A stretch of DNA of 64,000 nt, taken from contig NZ_CP088022.1 in NCBI RefSeq assembly GCF_013373795.3, positions 6,696,001 to 6,760,000 on the forward strand, in the 5' to 3' direction. The translations under genes were made by a program, and so were the position numbers. This DNA is from Bradyrhizobium quebecense. GTDB taxonomy: Bacteria; Pseudomonadota; Alphaproteobacteria; Rhizobiales; Xanthobacteraceae. Numbering within the stretch: position 1 is the first letter of the stretch; the number at the start of each line of letters is the position of its first letter. Under the pieces are notes generated by a model that was given only the letters and a program-made list of their open reading frames with translations, was not told where the DNA came from and ran no database searches. Shown here one piece after another: positions 50,694 to 59,441 of this stretch.

Positions 50694-52118
50694 ATGGCCA
50701 GCCTGACCATCCGCAAACTCGACGACACTCTGAAGGCCTATCTGCGGCTTCGCTCCGCCAGGAACGGGCGCTCGGTCGAGGAGGAGATCCGGGTGATCCT
50801 CCGGGAGCTCGCAGAGGGCGGTACGGAGCCCGCAGAGACGCCCCGCGCGGGTTCCCCGACGGCTGCAGACCCTGCTCCACGGGTCACCAGCGCGACCGGC
50901 GAGCCCAAGGTGACCCTGATCATCGGTGGCGGGATCGCGGCCTACAAGGCGCTGGATTTGATCCGGCGGCTCAAGGAGCGGCACATCCAGGTCCGCTGCG
51001 TGCTGACCAAGGCGGCCCAGCAATTCGTCACCCCGCTGGCCGCCAGCGCGCTGTCACATGAGCGCGTCTACACCGACCTGTTCGACGCCGAGAGCGAGTT
51101 CGACGCCGGTCATATCCGCCTGGCGCGGGACTGCGATCTGATCGTGGTGGCACCGGCGACCGCCGACCTGATGGCCAAGATGGCGCAGGGCCATGCCGAC
51201 GATCTGGCTACCGCCACGCTGCTGGCGGCCAACCGGCCGATCCTGCTGGCACCGGCGATGAACCCGCTGATGTGGAACAACCCGGCCACCCGCCGCAACG
51301 TGCTGCAGCTGCGCCGCGACGGCGTCCATACCGTCGGTCCGAATGCCGGCGAGATGGCGGAGGCCGGCGAAGCCGGCGTCGGGCGAATGGCCGAGCCGAC
51401 CGAGATCGCCGCCGCCGCCGACCGCATGCTGCGGCCGCCGCAGCCGCGTCCGCTGGCCGGCAAGCGCGTGCTGATCACCGCCGGCCCGACCCATGAGGCG
51501 ATCGATCCAGTTCGCTACATCGCCAATCGCTCGTCCGGCAAACAGGGCTTTGCCATTGCCGCCGCCGCGCGTGCCGCCGGCGCCGAGGTCGTGCTGGTGA
51601 CCGGCCCGGTCGAGCTCGGCGATCCCCAGGGCATCTCCGTCATGCGGGTAGAGTCCGCGCGCGACATGCTGCACCGGGTCGAGGCGGCGCTGCCGGTCGA
51701 CGTCGCGATCTTCGCCGCCGCGGTCGCCGACTGGCGCGTCGCCATCGAAGGCAGCCAGAAACTGAAAAAGACCCCGGCCGGGATGCCGCCGCTGCAGCTC
51801 GTCGAGAACCCCGACATCCTTGCGACAATCTCCAAGCTGAAGGAGAAGCGGCCGCCGCTGGTGATCGGGTTTGCGGCCGAGACCGAGCATCTGATCGAGA
51901 ACGCCAAGGCGAAGTTCGCGCGCAAGGGCTGCGACTGGATCGTCGCCAACGACGTCTCGCCGGCAACCGGCGTGATGGGCGGCGACCGCAACACCATTCA
52001 TCTGCTCTCGCGCGAGGGCAAGGATGTCACCGTCGACTCCTGGCCTGTGATGACCAAGGAAGAAGTCGCGAGCGCGCTGGTATCGCGCATCGCAAGAGCC
52101 GTAGGAACCGCATCGTGA
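50694..52118 (+). CDS. coaBC: CoaBC with N-terminal ribbon-helix-helix domain
   Basis: Bifunctional phosphopantothenoylcysteine synthetase/decarboxylase of CoA synthesis, 474 residues. Residues 1-42 ([20 protein letters not shown], then [19 protein letters not shown]) look like a FitA/Arc-type RHH antitoxin domain, joined by a Pro/Ala linker. The decarboxylase (about 71-250) has HIRLA and PAMNPLMW, but the ACG catalytic Cys of E. coli Dfp is replaced by [10 protein letters not shown] (Ala224). The synthetase (about 255-474) keeps NRSSGK and the KLKK lysines. Upstream palindrome 50649-50665 may be its operator. Stop overlaps dut in GTGA. Confidence 0.93.
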   Translation: MASLTIRKLDDTLKAYLRLRSARNGRSVEEEIRVILRELAEGGTEPAETPRAGSPTAADPAPRVTSATGEPKVTLIIGGGIAAYKALDLIRRLKERHIQVRCVLTKAAQQFVTPLAASALSHERVYTDLFDAESEFDAGHIRLARDCDLIVVAPATADLMAKMAQGHADDLATATLLAANRPILLAPAMNPLMWNNPATRRNVLQLRRDGVHTVGPNAGEMAEAGEAGVGRMAEPTEIAAAADRMLRPPQPRPLAGKRVLITAGPTHEAIDPVRYIANRSSGKQGFAIAAAARAAGAEVVLVTGPVELGDPQGISVMRVESARDMLHRVEAALPVDVAIFAAAVADWRVAIEGSQKLKKTPAGMPPLQLVENPDILATISKLKEKRPPLVIGFAAETEHLIENAKAKFARKGCDWIVANDVSPATGVMGGDRNTIHLLSREGKDVTVDSWPVMTKEEVASALVSRIARAVGTAS

Positions 52119-52573
52119 GCGCCACCATCAAGGTCGAAGTCCACCAATTGCCGCATGGCGCGGATCTTCTGCTGCCGATCTATCAGACCGCCGACGCCGC
52201 CGGGCTCGACCTGCTGGCCGCGGTGCCGCGGTCGGCGCCGCTGCTGCTGCTGCCGGGCCGCTACGAGATGGTTCCGACCGGGCTGACGATCGCGCTGCCG
52301 CCGGGCTATGAGGCGCAGGTGCGGCCGCGTTCCGGCCTCGCCGCCAAATACGGCGTCACGGTGCTGAACTCGCCCGGCACGATCGACGCCGACTATCGCG
52401 GCGAGATCAATGTGCTCCTGATCAATCACGGCCAGGAGGTGTTTTCGATCCGGCGCGGCGAGCGCATCGCGCAAATGGTGATCGCGCCGGTCACCCGGGC
52501 CGAGCTGGTTCCGGTCGACGTGCTGTCGTCGACCGATCGCGGCAGCGGCGGCTTCGGCTCGACCGGACGCTAG
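52115..52573 (+). CDS. dut: dUTP diphosphatase
   Basis: Trimeric dUTPase that keeps uracil out of DNA and supplies dUMP, 152 residues. Motifs: AGLDLLAAV (1), [10 protein letters not shown] (2), [17 protein letters not shown] (3), [14 protein letters not shown] (4) and [12 protein letters not shown] (5). The GTG at 52115 overlaps the coaBC stop, so both are made from one transcript. Confidence 0.97.
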   Translation: MSATIKVEVHQLPHGADLLLPIYQTADAAGLDLLAAVPRSAPLLLLPGRYEMVPTGLTIALPPGYEAQVRPRSGLAAKYGVTVLNSPGTIDADYRGEINVLLINHGQEVFSIRRGERIAQMVIAPVTRAELVPVDVLSSTDRGSGGFGSTGR

Positions 52574-52899
52574 AACGCGACCAGAGAAGTGTGCGGCCGT
52601 CTCCGGGAGATCACGCTTCGGGCGCGCTCTCCGCGCGAATACGGAGTCAATTCGCGTAAAATCCACATCAGCCGCCGCATTTTTTCACAGCGGATTCTGC
52701 GTTCACGGTCTGGACTCTTACTCGCCGAGTCCGGTTGGGACTATTCTGGATTGATTCGAGCGCGACGGGGGTCTTCGTCGGGCTGTTGGGTCCTGCTTGG
52801 GCATGGTCCCCGGACAAACGTTATACGTTTGCCATGGGGGAATACCGGTCTCCTGTTTTCCGGATCATGCCTTAAGGTTTGTGCGTTCTGGGGCAACAT
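52574..52899 (+). other. divL upstream region with GANTC cluster
   Basis: A 326-base gap without a gene. It holds five GANTC sites at 52644, 52693, 52713, 52727 and 52753, an inverted repeat CAAACG/CGTTTG (52815-52831) and a half copy of the GCATGATC repeat (52857-52868). GANTC is the CcrM methylation site in alphaproteobacteria. No CtrA box (TTAA-N7-TTAA) was found. Confidence 0.7.
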
Positions 52900-55410
52900 A
52901 TGTCGGGCGTAGTCGCGGCAATGCGTCGAACCCTGCTGTCATGCACCTCACTGGCGCGCGACGGCATGCTTGGGCTCGCCATCACCGCATTGCTGCCGGC
53001 CCGCACGTCCTTTGCCGCTGAAAGCCTGGTCGCCCAGGCGATGTCGGATCATTTCGGCTTCAATCATCAGGAGATCGCGGTTCTCGCGACGTCGTTCGCG
53101 CTGGTCGGCTTTTCCGCCGTCGCCGCGATCCTTTTGATGCGCACTCGCCTGCGCGCCACCCGGAACGAGGAGCAGCTGCAGTCCGAGATCACGGACCTGC
53201 AGGCGCAATCGGACCGGCTGCGCGCGCTGCTGTTCGTCGAACCGCAGGTCCTGATCTCCTGGGCCGCGGGCGACAACCGGCCGCAGATCTCGGGCGACGT
53301 CTCGCTGGTGATGTCGCAGGAAAGCGCGCCGCAACGCATCCTTGCCTTCGGAACCTGGCTGCCGCCCGAGCCGGCGCTGCAGATGGACCACGCGGTCGAC
53401 GCGCTGCGCGAGAAGGGCGAAGCGTTTCTGCTCAACCTCTCGACCTCGGCCGGCCGCGCCATCGAGGCGATGGGCCGCGCGATCGGCGGCCAGGCCATCG
53501 TGCGGATCCGCGAGCTCGGCGGCCTGCGCCGCGAACTTGCCGAATCCAACCTGCGCTACAAGACGCTGCAGGAGGAGACCGAGCTGCTGCGCGATTTCGC
53601 CGCCGCCGCGCCATGGCCGATCTGGGCCAAGAGCCTCGAGGGCAATCTGCGCTATGCCAACGCGGCCTATGTCCGCGCCACCGAGGGCAAGAGCGTGTCG
53701 GACGCGCTCCAGCGCAACCTCGAACTGCTCGAAAGCGACCAGCGGACCGAACTGACCCGCGCGCTGAACGACAATGCCAATTACGCGGCACGGCTGCCGA
53801 TCGTGGTCAGCGGCGAGCGGCGGATCTACGACGTGCAGGCGCTCAAGCTAAACGGCGGCAGCGCCGGTATCGCAATCGACGCTAGCGAAGCCGCCGCGTT
53901 GCGTGCGGCGATCGCGCGGATGGTCGAAGCGCACCGGCGCACCCTCGATCAGCTATCCTCGGGCGTCGCCGTGTTCGATGCCGACCGGCGGCTCACCTTC
54001 TACAATGAGTCGTATCGGCGGCTGTGGGGCCTCGACCAGGCCTTCCTCGACAGCAATCCCGATGATTCCAGCGTGCTGGACCGGCTGCGCGCCAACCGCA
54101 AGCTGCCCGAGCAGCCGGACTTCCGCGCCTGGAAGGCCAAGCTGCACGAGGCCTATCGCGCGGTCGAATCCGAGACCTATACCTGGTTCCTGCCCGACGG
54201 CCGCGCCATCAGCGTCGTCACCACGCCGAACCTCGAGGGCGGCGTCACCTATCTGTTCGACAACGTCACCGAGAGCCTCGACCTCGCACGCCGCTATGAC
54301 CGCCTGACCCGGGTGCAGCGCGAGACTCTGGACAATCTCGGCGAAGCGGTCGCGGTGTTCGGCAGCAACGGCCGCGCCGAGCTGTTCAACCCGCCCTTCG
54401 CCAAGATGTGGAAGCTGCCGGCCGATGCGCTGCAGGGCGAACCGCATATCGAGGCGGTGGAAGCGCTGTGCCGGCCGCTGCTCGACGACGCGCTGACCTG
54501 GCGGACGCTGCGCGAGCAGATCACCGCGATCGAGAACCGCGCCCAGGTCGCGCTCAAGCTCGAGCGCAAGGACGGCAGCGTGCTGAATTGCATGACCATC
54601 CCGCTGCCCGACGGCAAGACCTTGCTGGCCTTCCAGGACATCACCGACACCGAGAATGTCGAGCGGGCGCTGCGCGAGCGCAACGAGGCGCTGGAAGCCG
54701 CCGACCAGATGAAGGTGGATTTCGTCCACCACGTCTCCTACGAGCTGCGCGCGCCGCTCACCACCATCATCGGCTTCGCGCATTTCCTCAGCGATCCCTC
54801 GACCGGACCGCTGACGCCGAAGCAGGCCGAATATCTCGACTACGTCACCAAATCGACCAACGCGCTGCTGGCGCTGACCAACAACATTCTCGATCTCGCC
54901 ACCATCGACGCCGGCGCGATGAAGCTCGAGCTCGGCCCGGTCAATATCGGCCAGGCGATTGAGGCCGCCGCCGAAGGCATCCAGGATCGTCTCGCGACCG
55001 ACCGCATCACGCTCAAGGTCGATATCGAGCCCAACATCGGCGCCTTCGTCGGCGACGAGCGGCGCGTGGTGCAGGTGCTCTACAATCTGCTCGCCAACGC
55101 GGTCGGCTTCTCGCCGCATGATGCCGTCGTCACGATCAGCGCGCACCGCACCGAGCACAGCGTGGTGTTTTCGGTGACCGACGCCGGTCCCGGCATTCCG
55201 GCCGAGATGCGCGACAAGGTGTTCGAGTGGTTCGAGAGCCATTCGCACGGCTCGCGGCATCGCGGCGCGGGGCTCGGCCTGTCGCTGGTCCGTTCTTTTG
55301 TCGAACTGCACGGCGGACGGGTGCGCGTCGATTCGATCGTAGGCCGCGGCACGACCGTGACCTGCGACTTCCCGATCGACCAGACCGCACATCGCAACGC
55401 CGCCGAATGA
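52900..55410 (+). CDS. divL: PAS-domain histidine kinase-like regulator DivL
   Basis: Membrane-anchored cell-cycle regulator acting on CckA-CtrA signalling in Caulobacter and relatives, 836 residues. Two hydrophobic segments near the N-terminus are followed by a coiled coil, about three PAS domains (about 230-590) and the kinase-like module. The H-box reads DFVHHVSYELRAPLTT, with Tyr (codon 54739-54741, residue 614) in the His position, the DivL hallmark. The ATP domain has NLLANAVGF, DAGPGIP and GAGLGLSLV. ATG 52900 has GGGG upstream; ATG 52921 is an alternative. Stop overlaps tsaE in ATGA. Confidence 0.9.
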   Translation: MSGVVAAMRRTLLSCTSLARDGMLGLAITALLPARTSFAAESLVAQAMSDHFGFNHQEIAVLATSFALVGFSAVAAILLMRTRLRATRNEEQLQSEITDLQAQSDRLRALLFVEPQVLISWAAGDNRPQISGDVSLVMSQESAPQRILAFGTWLPPEPALQMDHAVDALREKGEAFLLNLSTSAGRAIEAMGRAIGGQAIVRIRELGGLRRELAESNLRYKTLQEETELLRDFAAAAPWPIWAKSLEGNLRYANAAYVRATEGKSVSDALQRNLELLESDQRTELTRALNDNANYAARLPIVVSGERRIYDVQALKLNGGSAGIAIDASEAAALRAAIARMVEAHRRTLDQLSSGVAVFDADRRLTFYNESYRRLWGLDQAFLDSNPDDSSVLDRLRANRKLPEQPDFRAWKAKLHEAYRAVESETYTWFLPDGRAISVVTTPNLEGGVTYLFDNVTESLDLARRYDRLTRVQRETLDNLGEAVAVFGSNGRAELFNPPFAKMWKLPADALQGEPHIEAVEALCRPLLDDALTWRTLREQITAIENRAQVALKLERKDGSVLNCMTIPLPDGKTLLAFQDITDTENVERALRERNEALEAADQMKVDFVHHVSYELRAPLTTIIGFAHFLSDPSTGPLTPKQAEYLDYVTKSTNALLALTNNILDLATIDAGAMKLELGPVNIGQAIEAAAEGIQDRLATDRITLKVDIEPNIGAFVGDERRVVQVLYNLLANAVGFSPHDAVVTISAHRTEHSVVFSVTDAGPGIPAEMRDKVFEWFESHSHGSRHRGAGLGLSLVRSFVELHGGRVRVDSIVGRGTTVTCDFPIDQTAHRNAAE

Positions 55411-56930
55411 CGGCGACCTCGACATTCTCGATGGCACTCGCGAACGAAACCGCGACGGCCGAGCTGATGGCCGACCTCGCGCTCTTGATCGGCGCCGGCG
55501 ACGTCATCACGCTGTCGGGCGACCTCGGCGCCGGCAAGACCGCGGCCGCACGCGCGCTGATCCGCTACCTCGCCGCCGACGAAACGCTGGAAGTGCCGAG
55601 CCCGACCTTCACGCTGGCGCAGAGCTACGAGCTGCCGTCGTTTCCGCTGGTTCATGCCGACCTCTATCGCGTCAACGATGCCAGCGAACTCGAGGAGATC
55701 GGGCTGTCGCCGTTGCCCGACGATATCGTGGCGCTGATCGAATGGCCGGAACGCGCGCCGGACGCCATGCCCACTGATCGCATCGACATCGCGTTCAGCC
55801 ACCGCCCGGCGCTCGGATCGGCCGCACGCGCGGCCGAGATCACCGGCCATGGCAAGGGCGCGGCGAAGGTTGCGCGGCTCAACGAGCTGCGCCAGTTCCT
55901 CGAGCGCGGCGGCTTCCTCAACGCCCGGCGCGAGCGCATGCCGGGCGATGCCTCGACGCGCTCCTATGCGCGGCTGCGCAACGACGACGGCAGCGTCATC
56001 CTGATGAACTCGCCGCGCCGTCCCGACGGCCCGGCGATCTACAACGGCCGGTCCTACAGTGCAGCGGTGCATCTCGCCGAAGATGTCAGGCCGTTCGTCG
56101 CCATCGGAAACGGCCTGCGCAAGCACGGCTTCTCCGCACCCGCGATCCGCCACATCGATCTCGAATCCGGCTTCCTGATCACCGAGGATCTCGGCGCCGA
56201 AGGCGTGATCGAAGGCGATCCGCCGCGGCCGATCGTCGAACGTTACGAGGCCGCCGTGGACATGCTGGCGGCGCTGCATCGCGAGGTGCTGCCCGACACG
56301 CTGCCGGTGACGTCAGACGAGAGCTACGACATTCCGGTGTTCGATATCGACGCCTGGCTGATCGAGATCGGGCTGATGCTGGAATGGTACTTGCCCGACC
56401 GCGGCATGCAGCCGGACGAGGAGCTCCGCACCGAATTCCTCGGGATGTGGCGCGGGCTTCTGCAGAAGCCCGCCGCGGCGCCGCAGACCTGGGTAATCCG
56501 CGACTTCCATTCGCCGAACATCATCTGGCTTGCCGAGCGCACCGGCATCCTGCGCGTCGGAATCATCGACTTCCAGGACGCGCTGCTCGGGCCTGCGGCC
56601 TATGACGTGGTGTCGCTGCTGCAGGATGCGCGGATCGACGTGCCCGAGCAGCTCGAGCTGTCGCTCTTGACGCGCTACATCAAGGCCCGGCGCGCGACCG
56701 ACGAGAGCTTCGATCCCGCAGGGTTCGCCGAGCCCTATGCGATCATGTCGGCGCAGCGGAACACCCGTCTGCTCGGCACCTTTGCGCGGCTCAACCGCCG
56801 CGACGGCAAGCCGCAGTATCTGAAGCACCAGCCGCGGATCTGGACCTACCTGGAACGGTCACTGGCCCATCCGGCATTGGCCACCTTCCGCATCTGGTAC
56901 ACAGCCAACGTCCCTCCCCCAGTACCTTAG
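55407..56930 (+). CDS. TsaE-AmgK fusion protein
   Basis: Two enzymes in one 507-residue chain. Residues about 1-150 are TsaE, the ATPase of tRNA t6A synthesis (Walker A GDLGAGKTAAAR, motif PSPTFTLAQSYE). Residues about 170-507 are an aminoglycoside-phosphotransferase-fold kinase like AmgK, which phosphorylates MurNAc/GlcNAc at the anomeric carbon in peptidoglycan recycling (catalytic VIRDFHSPNIIW and metal-binding IDFQDALLGPAAYD). MurU, the next enzyme in that pathway, follows two genes later, which supports the AmgK call. Confidence 0.88.
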   Translation: MTATSTFSMALANETATAELMADLALLIGAGDVITLSGDLGAGKTAAARALIRYLAADETLEVPSPTFTLAQSYELPSFPLVHADLYRVNDASELEEIGLSPLPDDIVALIEWPERAPDAMPTDRIDIAFSHRPALGSAARAAEITGHGKGAAKVARLNELRQFLERGGFLNARRERMPGDASTRSYARLRNDDGSVILMNSPRRPDGPAIYNGRSYSAAVHLAEDVRPFVAIGNGLRKHGFSAPAIRHIDLESGFLITEDLGAEGVIEGDPPRPIVERYEAAVDMLAALHREVLPDTLPVTSDESYDIPVFDIDAWLIEIGLMLEWYLPDRGMQPDEELRTEFLGMWRGLLQKPAAAPQTWVIRDFHSPNIIWLAERTGILRVGIIDFQDALLGPAAYDVVSLLQDARIDVPEQLELSLLTRYIKARRATDESFDPAGFAEPYAIMSAQRNTRLLGTFARLNRRDGKPQYLKHQPRIWTYLERSLAHPALATFRIWYTANVPPPVP

Positions 56931-57017
56931 TTTACGGGTTATTAGCCTTGGGTCTCCTAAAGTTGCGAAGGCCGCATTTCATCCAGAACGCGGCCGGATC
57001 GGGAGCAGGACCACACG

Positions 57018-57338
57018 ATGGGGACGGAACGACGCAGGGGCGATCGTGTCACGTTTGAGCGCGGCATAGCCGCGCACATGATGGGCATTGACGGCACCTG
57101 GCGGCGCGACTGCACCATGGAAGACGTGTCGGAGACGGGCGCCAAGCTCTCCGTCGACGGCTCGGTCGAGGGCCTGAACCTGAAGGAGTTCTTTCTGCTG
57201 CTGTCGTCCACAGGATTGGCCTATCGCCGCTGCGAGCTGGCATGGGTCAATGGCGACCAGATCGGCGTCAACTTCCTCAAACAAGGCGACAAGAAGAAGA
57301 AAACTGCCAAACGCGGCGCGCAAGCTGCCGACGTCTAG
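57018..57338 (+). CDS. PilZ-domain protein
   Basis: Single-domain c-di-GMP-binding type protein of 106 residues. The RxxxR motif is in ERRRGDRVTF and the D/NxSxxG motif is DVSETGAKL. A Lys-rich tail follows (KKKKTAKR). It sits between the tsaE-amgK and murU genes. Binding of c-di-GMP is inferred from the motifs. Confidence 0.85.
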   Translation: MGTERRRGDRVTFERGIAAHMMGIDGTWRRDCTMEDVSETGAKLSVDGSVEGLNLKEFFLLLSSTGLAYRRCELAWVNGDQIGVNFLKQGDKKKKTAKRGAQAADV

Positions 57339-57430
57339 GCCCGTTGCCGTCTTACGGCCGTCATGTCCCGTGACTATGGCGTCTGATCGATGCGCTTGCC
57401 GAATCGCCGTGATATGATCGGCGCCGAGAG

Positions 57431-58177
57431 ATGATGACCGAGAATATCAGGAAAATGCCCGTCACTCCCCACAAGGCTATGGTGCTCGCTGCGGGCCTCG
57501 GCGTGCGCATGCGCCCCCTGACCGACACGATGCCGAAGCCGCTGGTGAGCGTCGCCGGCCAGCCGCTGCTCGACCATGTGCTCGACAAGCTTGCCGGCGC
57601 CGGCGTCACCGAAGCGGTCGTGAACGTGCATTACCTGCCCGACCAGATCATCGAGCACGTCAAGACCCGCAGCCGCCCGCGCGTGATCATCTCCGACGAG
57701 CGCGACCAGGTGCTCGGCACCGGCGGCGCGGTGGTGAAGGCGCTGCCGCTGCTCGGTGATGCGCCGTTCTTCCATCTCAATGCCGACACGATGTGGATCG
57801 ACGGCGTGCGTTCCAATCTGGCGCGGCTGGCGGAAGCCTTCGATCCCGCGCGGATGGACATTCTGCTGCTGATGGCGCCGACCGCCTCGAGCATCGGCTA
57901 TAGCGGCCGCGGCGACTATTCGATGTTGCCCGACGGCGCGCTGCGCAAGCGGCGGGAGAACCAGGTGGTGCCGTTCGTCTATGCCGGCGCAGCGATCATG
58001 TCGCCTGCGCTGTTCGCCGACGCCCCCACCGGCGAATTCTCGCTGACCAAGATGTTCGACCGCGCCAACGAGCAGGAGCGGCTGTTCGGCTTGCGCCTCG
58101 ACGGCGTCTGGATGCATGTCGGGACCCCCGACGCGATCCTGGCCGCGGAAGAAGCTTTCCTCGAAAGCGTCGCTTAG
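57431..58177 (+). CDS. murU: Nucleotidyltransferase, MurU-like
   Basis: Sugar-1-phosphate nucleotidyltransferase of 248 residues. LAAGLGVRMRPLTDTMPKPL is the nucleotide-binding signature, and FHLNADTMWIDG holds the metal-binding Asp. In the cell-wall recycling route MurU converts MurNAc-1-P to UDP-MurNAc after AmgK, and the AmgK-like gene is two upstream. Two adjacent ATGs (57431, 57434) could start it. The mannose-1-phosphate guanylyltransferase label is a possible alternative. Confidence 0.87.
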   Translation: MMTENIRKMPVTPHKAMVLAAGLGVRMRPLTDTMPKPLVSVAGQPLLDHVLDKLAGAGVTEAVVNVHYLPDQIIEHVKTRSRPRVIISDERDQVLGTGGAVVKALPLLGDAPFFHLNADTMWIDGVRSNLARLAEAFDPARMDILLLMAPTASSIGYSGRGDYSMLPDGALRKRRENQVVPFVYAGAAIMSPALFADAPTGEFSLTKMFDRANEQERLFGLRLDGVWMHVGTPDAILAAEEAFLESVA

Positions 58178-58219
58178 AGCCTGATGAGACTGGCTTGAGC
58201 TAGAACGGCGTCGCAAGTT

Positions 58220-58370
58220 CACCTCTCCCTTGGGAGAGGTCGATTTGCGCAGCAAATCGGGTGAGGGGTTACGGTCTATCGAGAGAGCAAGGGCCCTCAC
58301 CCGGATTGCACTGGACGATGCTTCGCATCGCCAGGCGCAATCCGACCTCTCCCCAATGGGGAGAGGTGAA
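58220..58370. repeat. Palindromic intergenic repeat (CACCTCTCCC type), copy 2
   Basis: CACCTCTCCC...GGGAGAGGTC and GACCTCTCCCC...GGGGAGAGGTG arms, with GTGAGGGG / CCCTCAC inside. It lies between murU and the convergent DUF2891 gene. Confidence 0.88.
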
Positions 58371-58427
58371 CCGAGACCGCGCCAAGCCGATTCGACCAAA
58401 ACTCGTCCCGCTTTAGGCAAAGCTTTC

Positions 58428-59441
58428 TTAGCCATCGCTGTCGATGGCGAGCACTGCAAAACTCGCGAGCCAGTGTTCGCCCATATAGTCGCTGGCGATA
58501 TGCGGCAGGCCGGCGTCGAGATGGCCTCGCGCAGCATCCTGCAGGATCGGGCGCCGCGCATCGCCCTCCGGCAACGCGCCGGCCAGCGCGCGCCAGCACC
58601 ATGCCCGGCTGAGATTGAGCCCATCGAGATGCGCCAGCTTGCCATCCGACCGATCGGTGACCGTTGCGGGCCGGAACAGAGTTGCGGGCGCGCGTTGCGC
58701 GAGCCGCGGCAGGAAGCGGTCGAACCAGGGCAGGAAGTCGCCCGGCGCCAGCAGCCGGCGCATGCACTCCGCTTCAATCAGTGCAGACGACTGGAAATCA
58801 TCACCGCTCGGCTCACCCCAGGCGGGACAATCCTGATCGGCGCCGTACCAGCGCAACGCGGTCTCACGCAACAGCGCGTCGAACGCATCGTCCTGCGTCG
58901 CCGCGGCGTAGTCGGCGGCCATGCGAAGCCCGAACGCGGTGTTGAAATGCGTGCCGACCCGCACCGGATAGGTGGCGAGCGGCAGGAAATCGCGGAAGCG
59001 CTGCGCGAAGATTGCGGCAAGTGGCGCGATCCGCTCCCGCCATCGCGTCTCATCGAGCAACGAGAGTTCTGTTGCGAGCTTCAACAGCCAGCCCCAGCCG
59101 TAAGGCCGCTTGAAGCCGCGCGCCGTCGGGGCCGAGAGATAGGCGCATTCGGCCGCGACCTTCTCCGTGACGAACTGCGCGTCGAACAGGGTGCGGATAT
59201 CGTCCGCCGCTTCTGACGCCGGATAGCGGTTAAGCAGCCGGGCGAGCATCCAGTAGCTATGGACGCAGGAGTGCCAATCGTAGCTGCCGAAGAACACCGG
59301 ATGCAGCTCGCGCGGCGTGCGTGCGTCCTGCGGCCCTGCCAGCACATGATCCGGCTTGTTCGGATATTCGCGGCCGACATGGCCGAGCGCGATGCGGGCG
59401 AAACGGACGGCGAGGTCTTCGGTCAGGATCGTCTCGCTCAT
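58428..59441 (-). CDS. DUF2891 domain-containing protein
   Basis: Protein of 337 residues, alpha-helical, resembling DUF2891 proteins of the six-hairpin glycosidase-like kind. Visible conserved features are HPVFFGSYDWHSCVHSYWML, YPVRVGTHFNTAFGL and LDGLNLSRAWCW. No signal peptide is evident. The ATG at 59441 overlaps the transporter stop (ATGA on the minus strand), so the two are coupled. No function is known. Confidence 0.85.
   Translation of the reverse strand: MSETILTEDLAVRFARIALGHVGREYPNKPDHVLAGPQDARTPRELHPVFFGSYDWHSCVHSYWMLARLLNRYPASEAADDIRTLFDAQFVTEKVAAECAYLSAPTARGFKRPYGWGWLLKLATELSLLDETRWRERIAPLAAIFAQRFRDFLPLATYPVRVGTHFNTAFGLRMAADYAAATQDDAFDALLRETALRWYGADQDCPAWGEPSGDDFQSSALIEAECMRRLLAPGDFLPWFDRFLPRLAQRAPATLFRPATVTDRSDGKLAHLDGLNLSRAWCWRALAGALPEGDARRPILQDAARGHLDAGLPHIASDYMGEHWLASFAVLAIDSDG

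Noticed and set aside
52872..52886. Possible CtrA box at TTAAGG before divL
   Set aside because: The second TTAA half-site at the N7 spacing is missing.
55227..55406. Extended N-terminus of the TsaE-AmgK protein
   Set aside because: Overlaps the divL coding region in another frame; the ATG at 55407 overlaps the divL stop in the usual ATGA manner and starts the TsaE domain.
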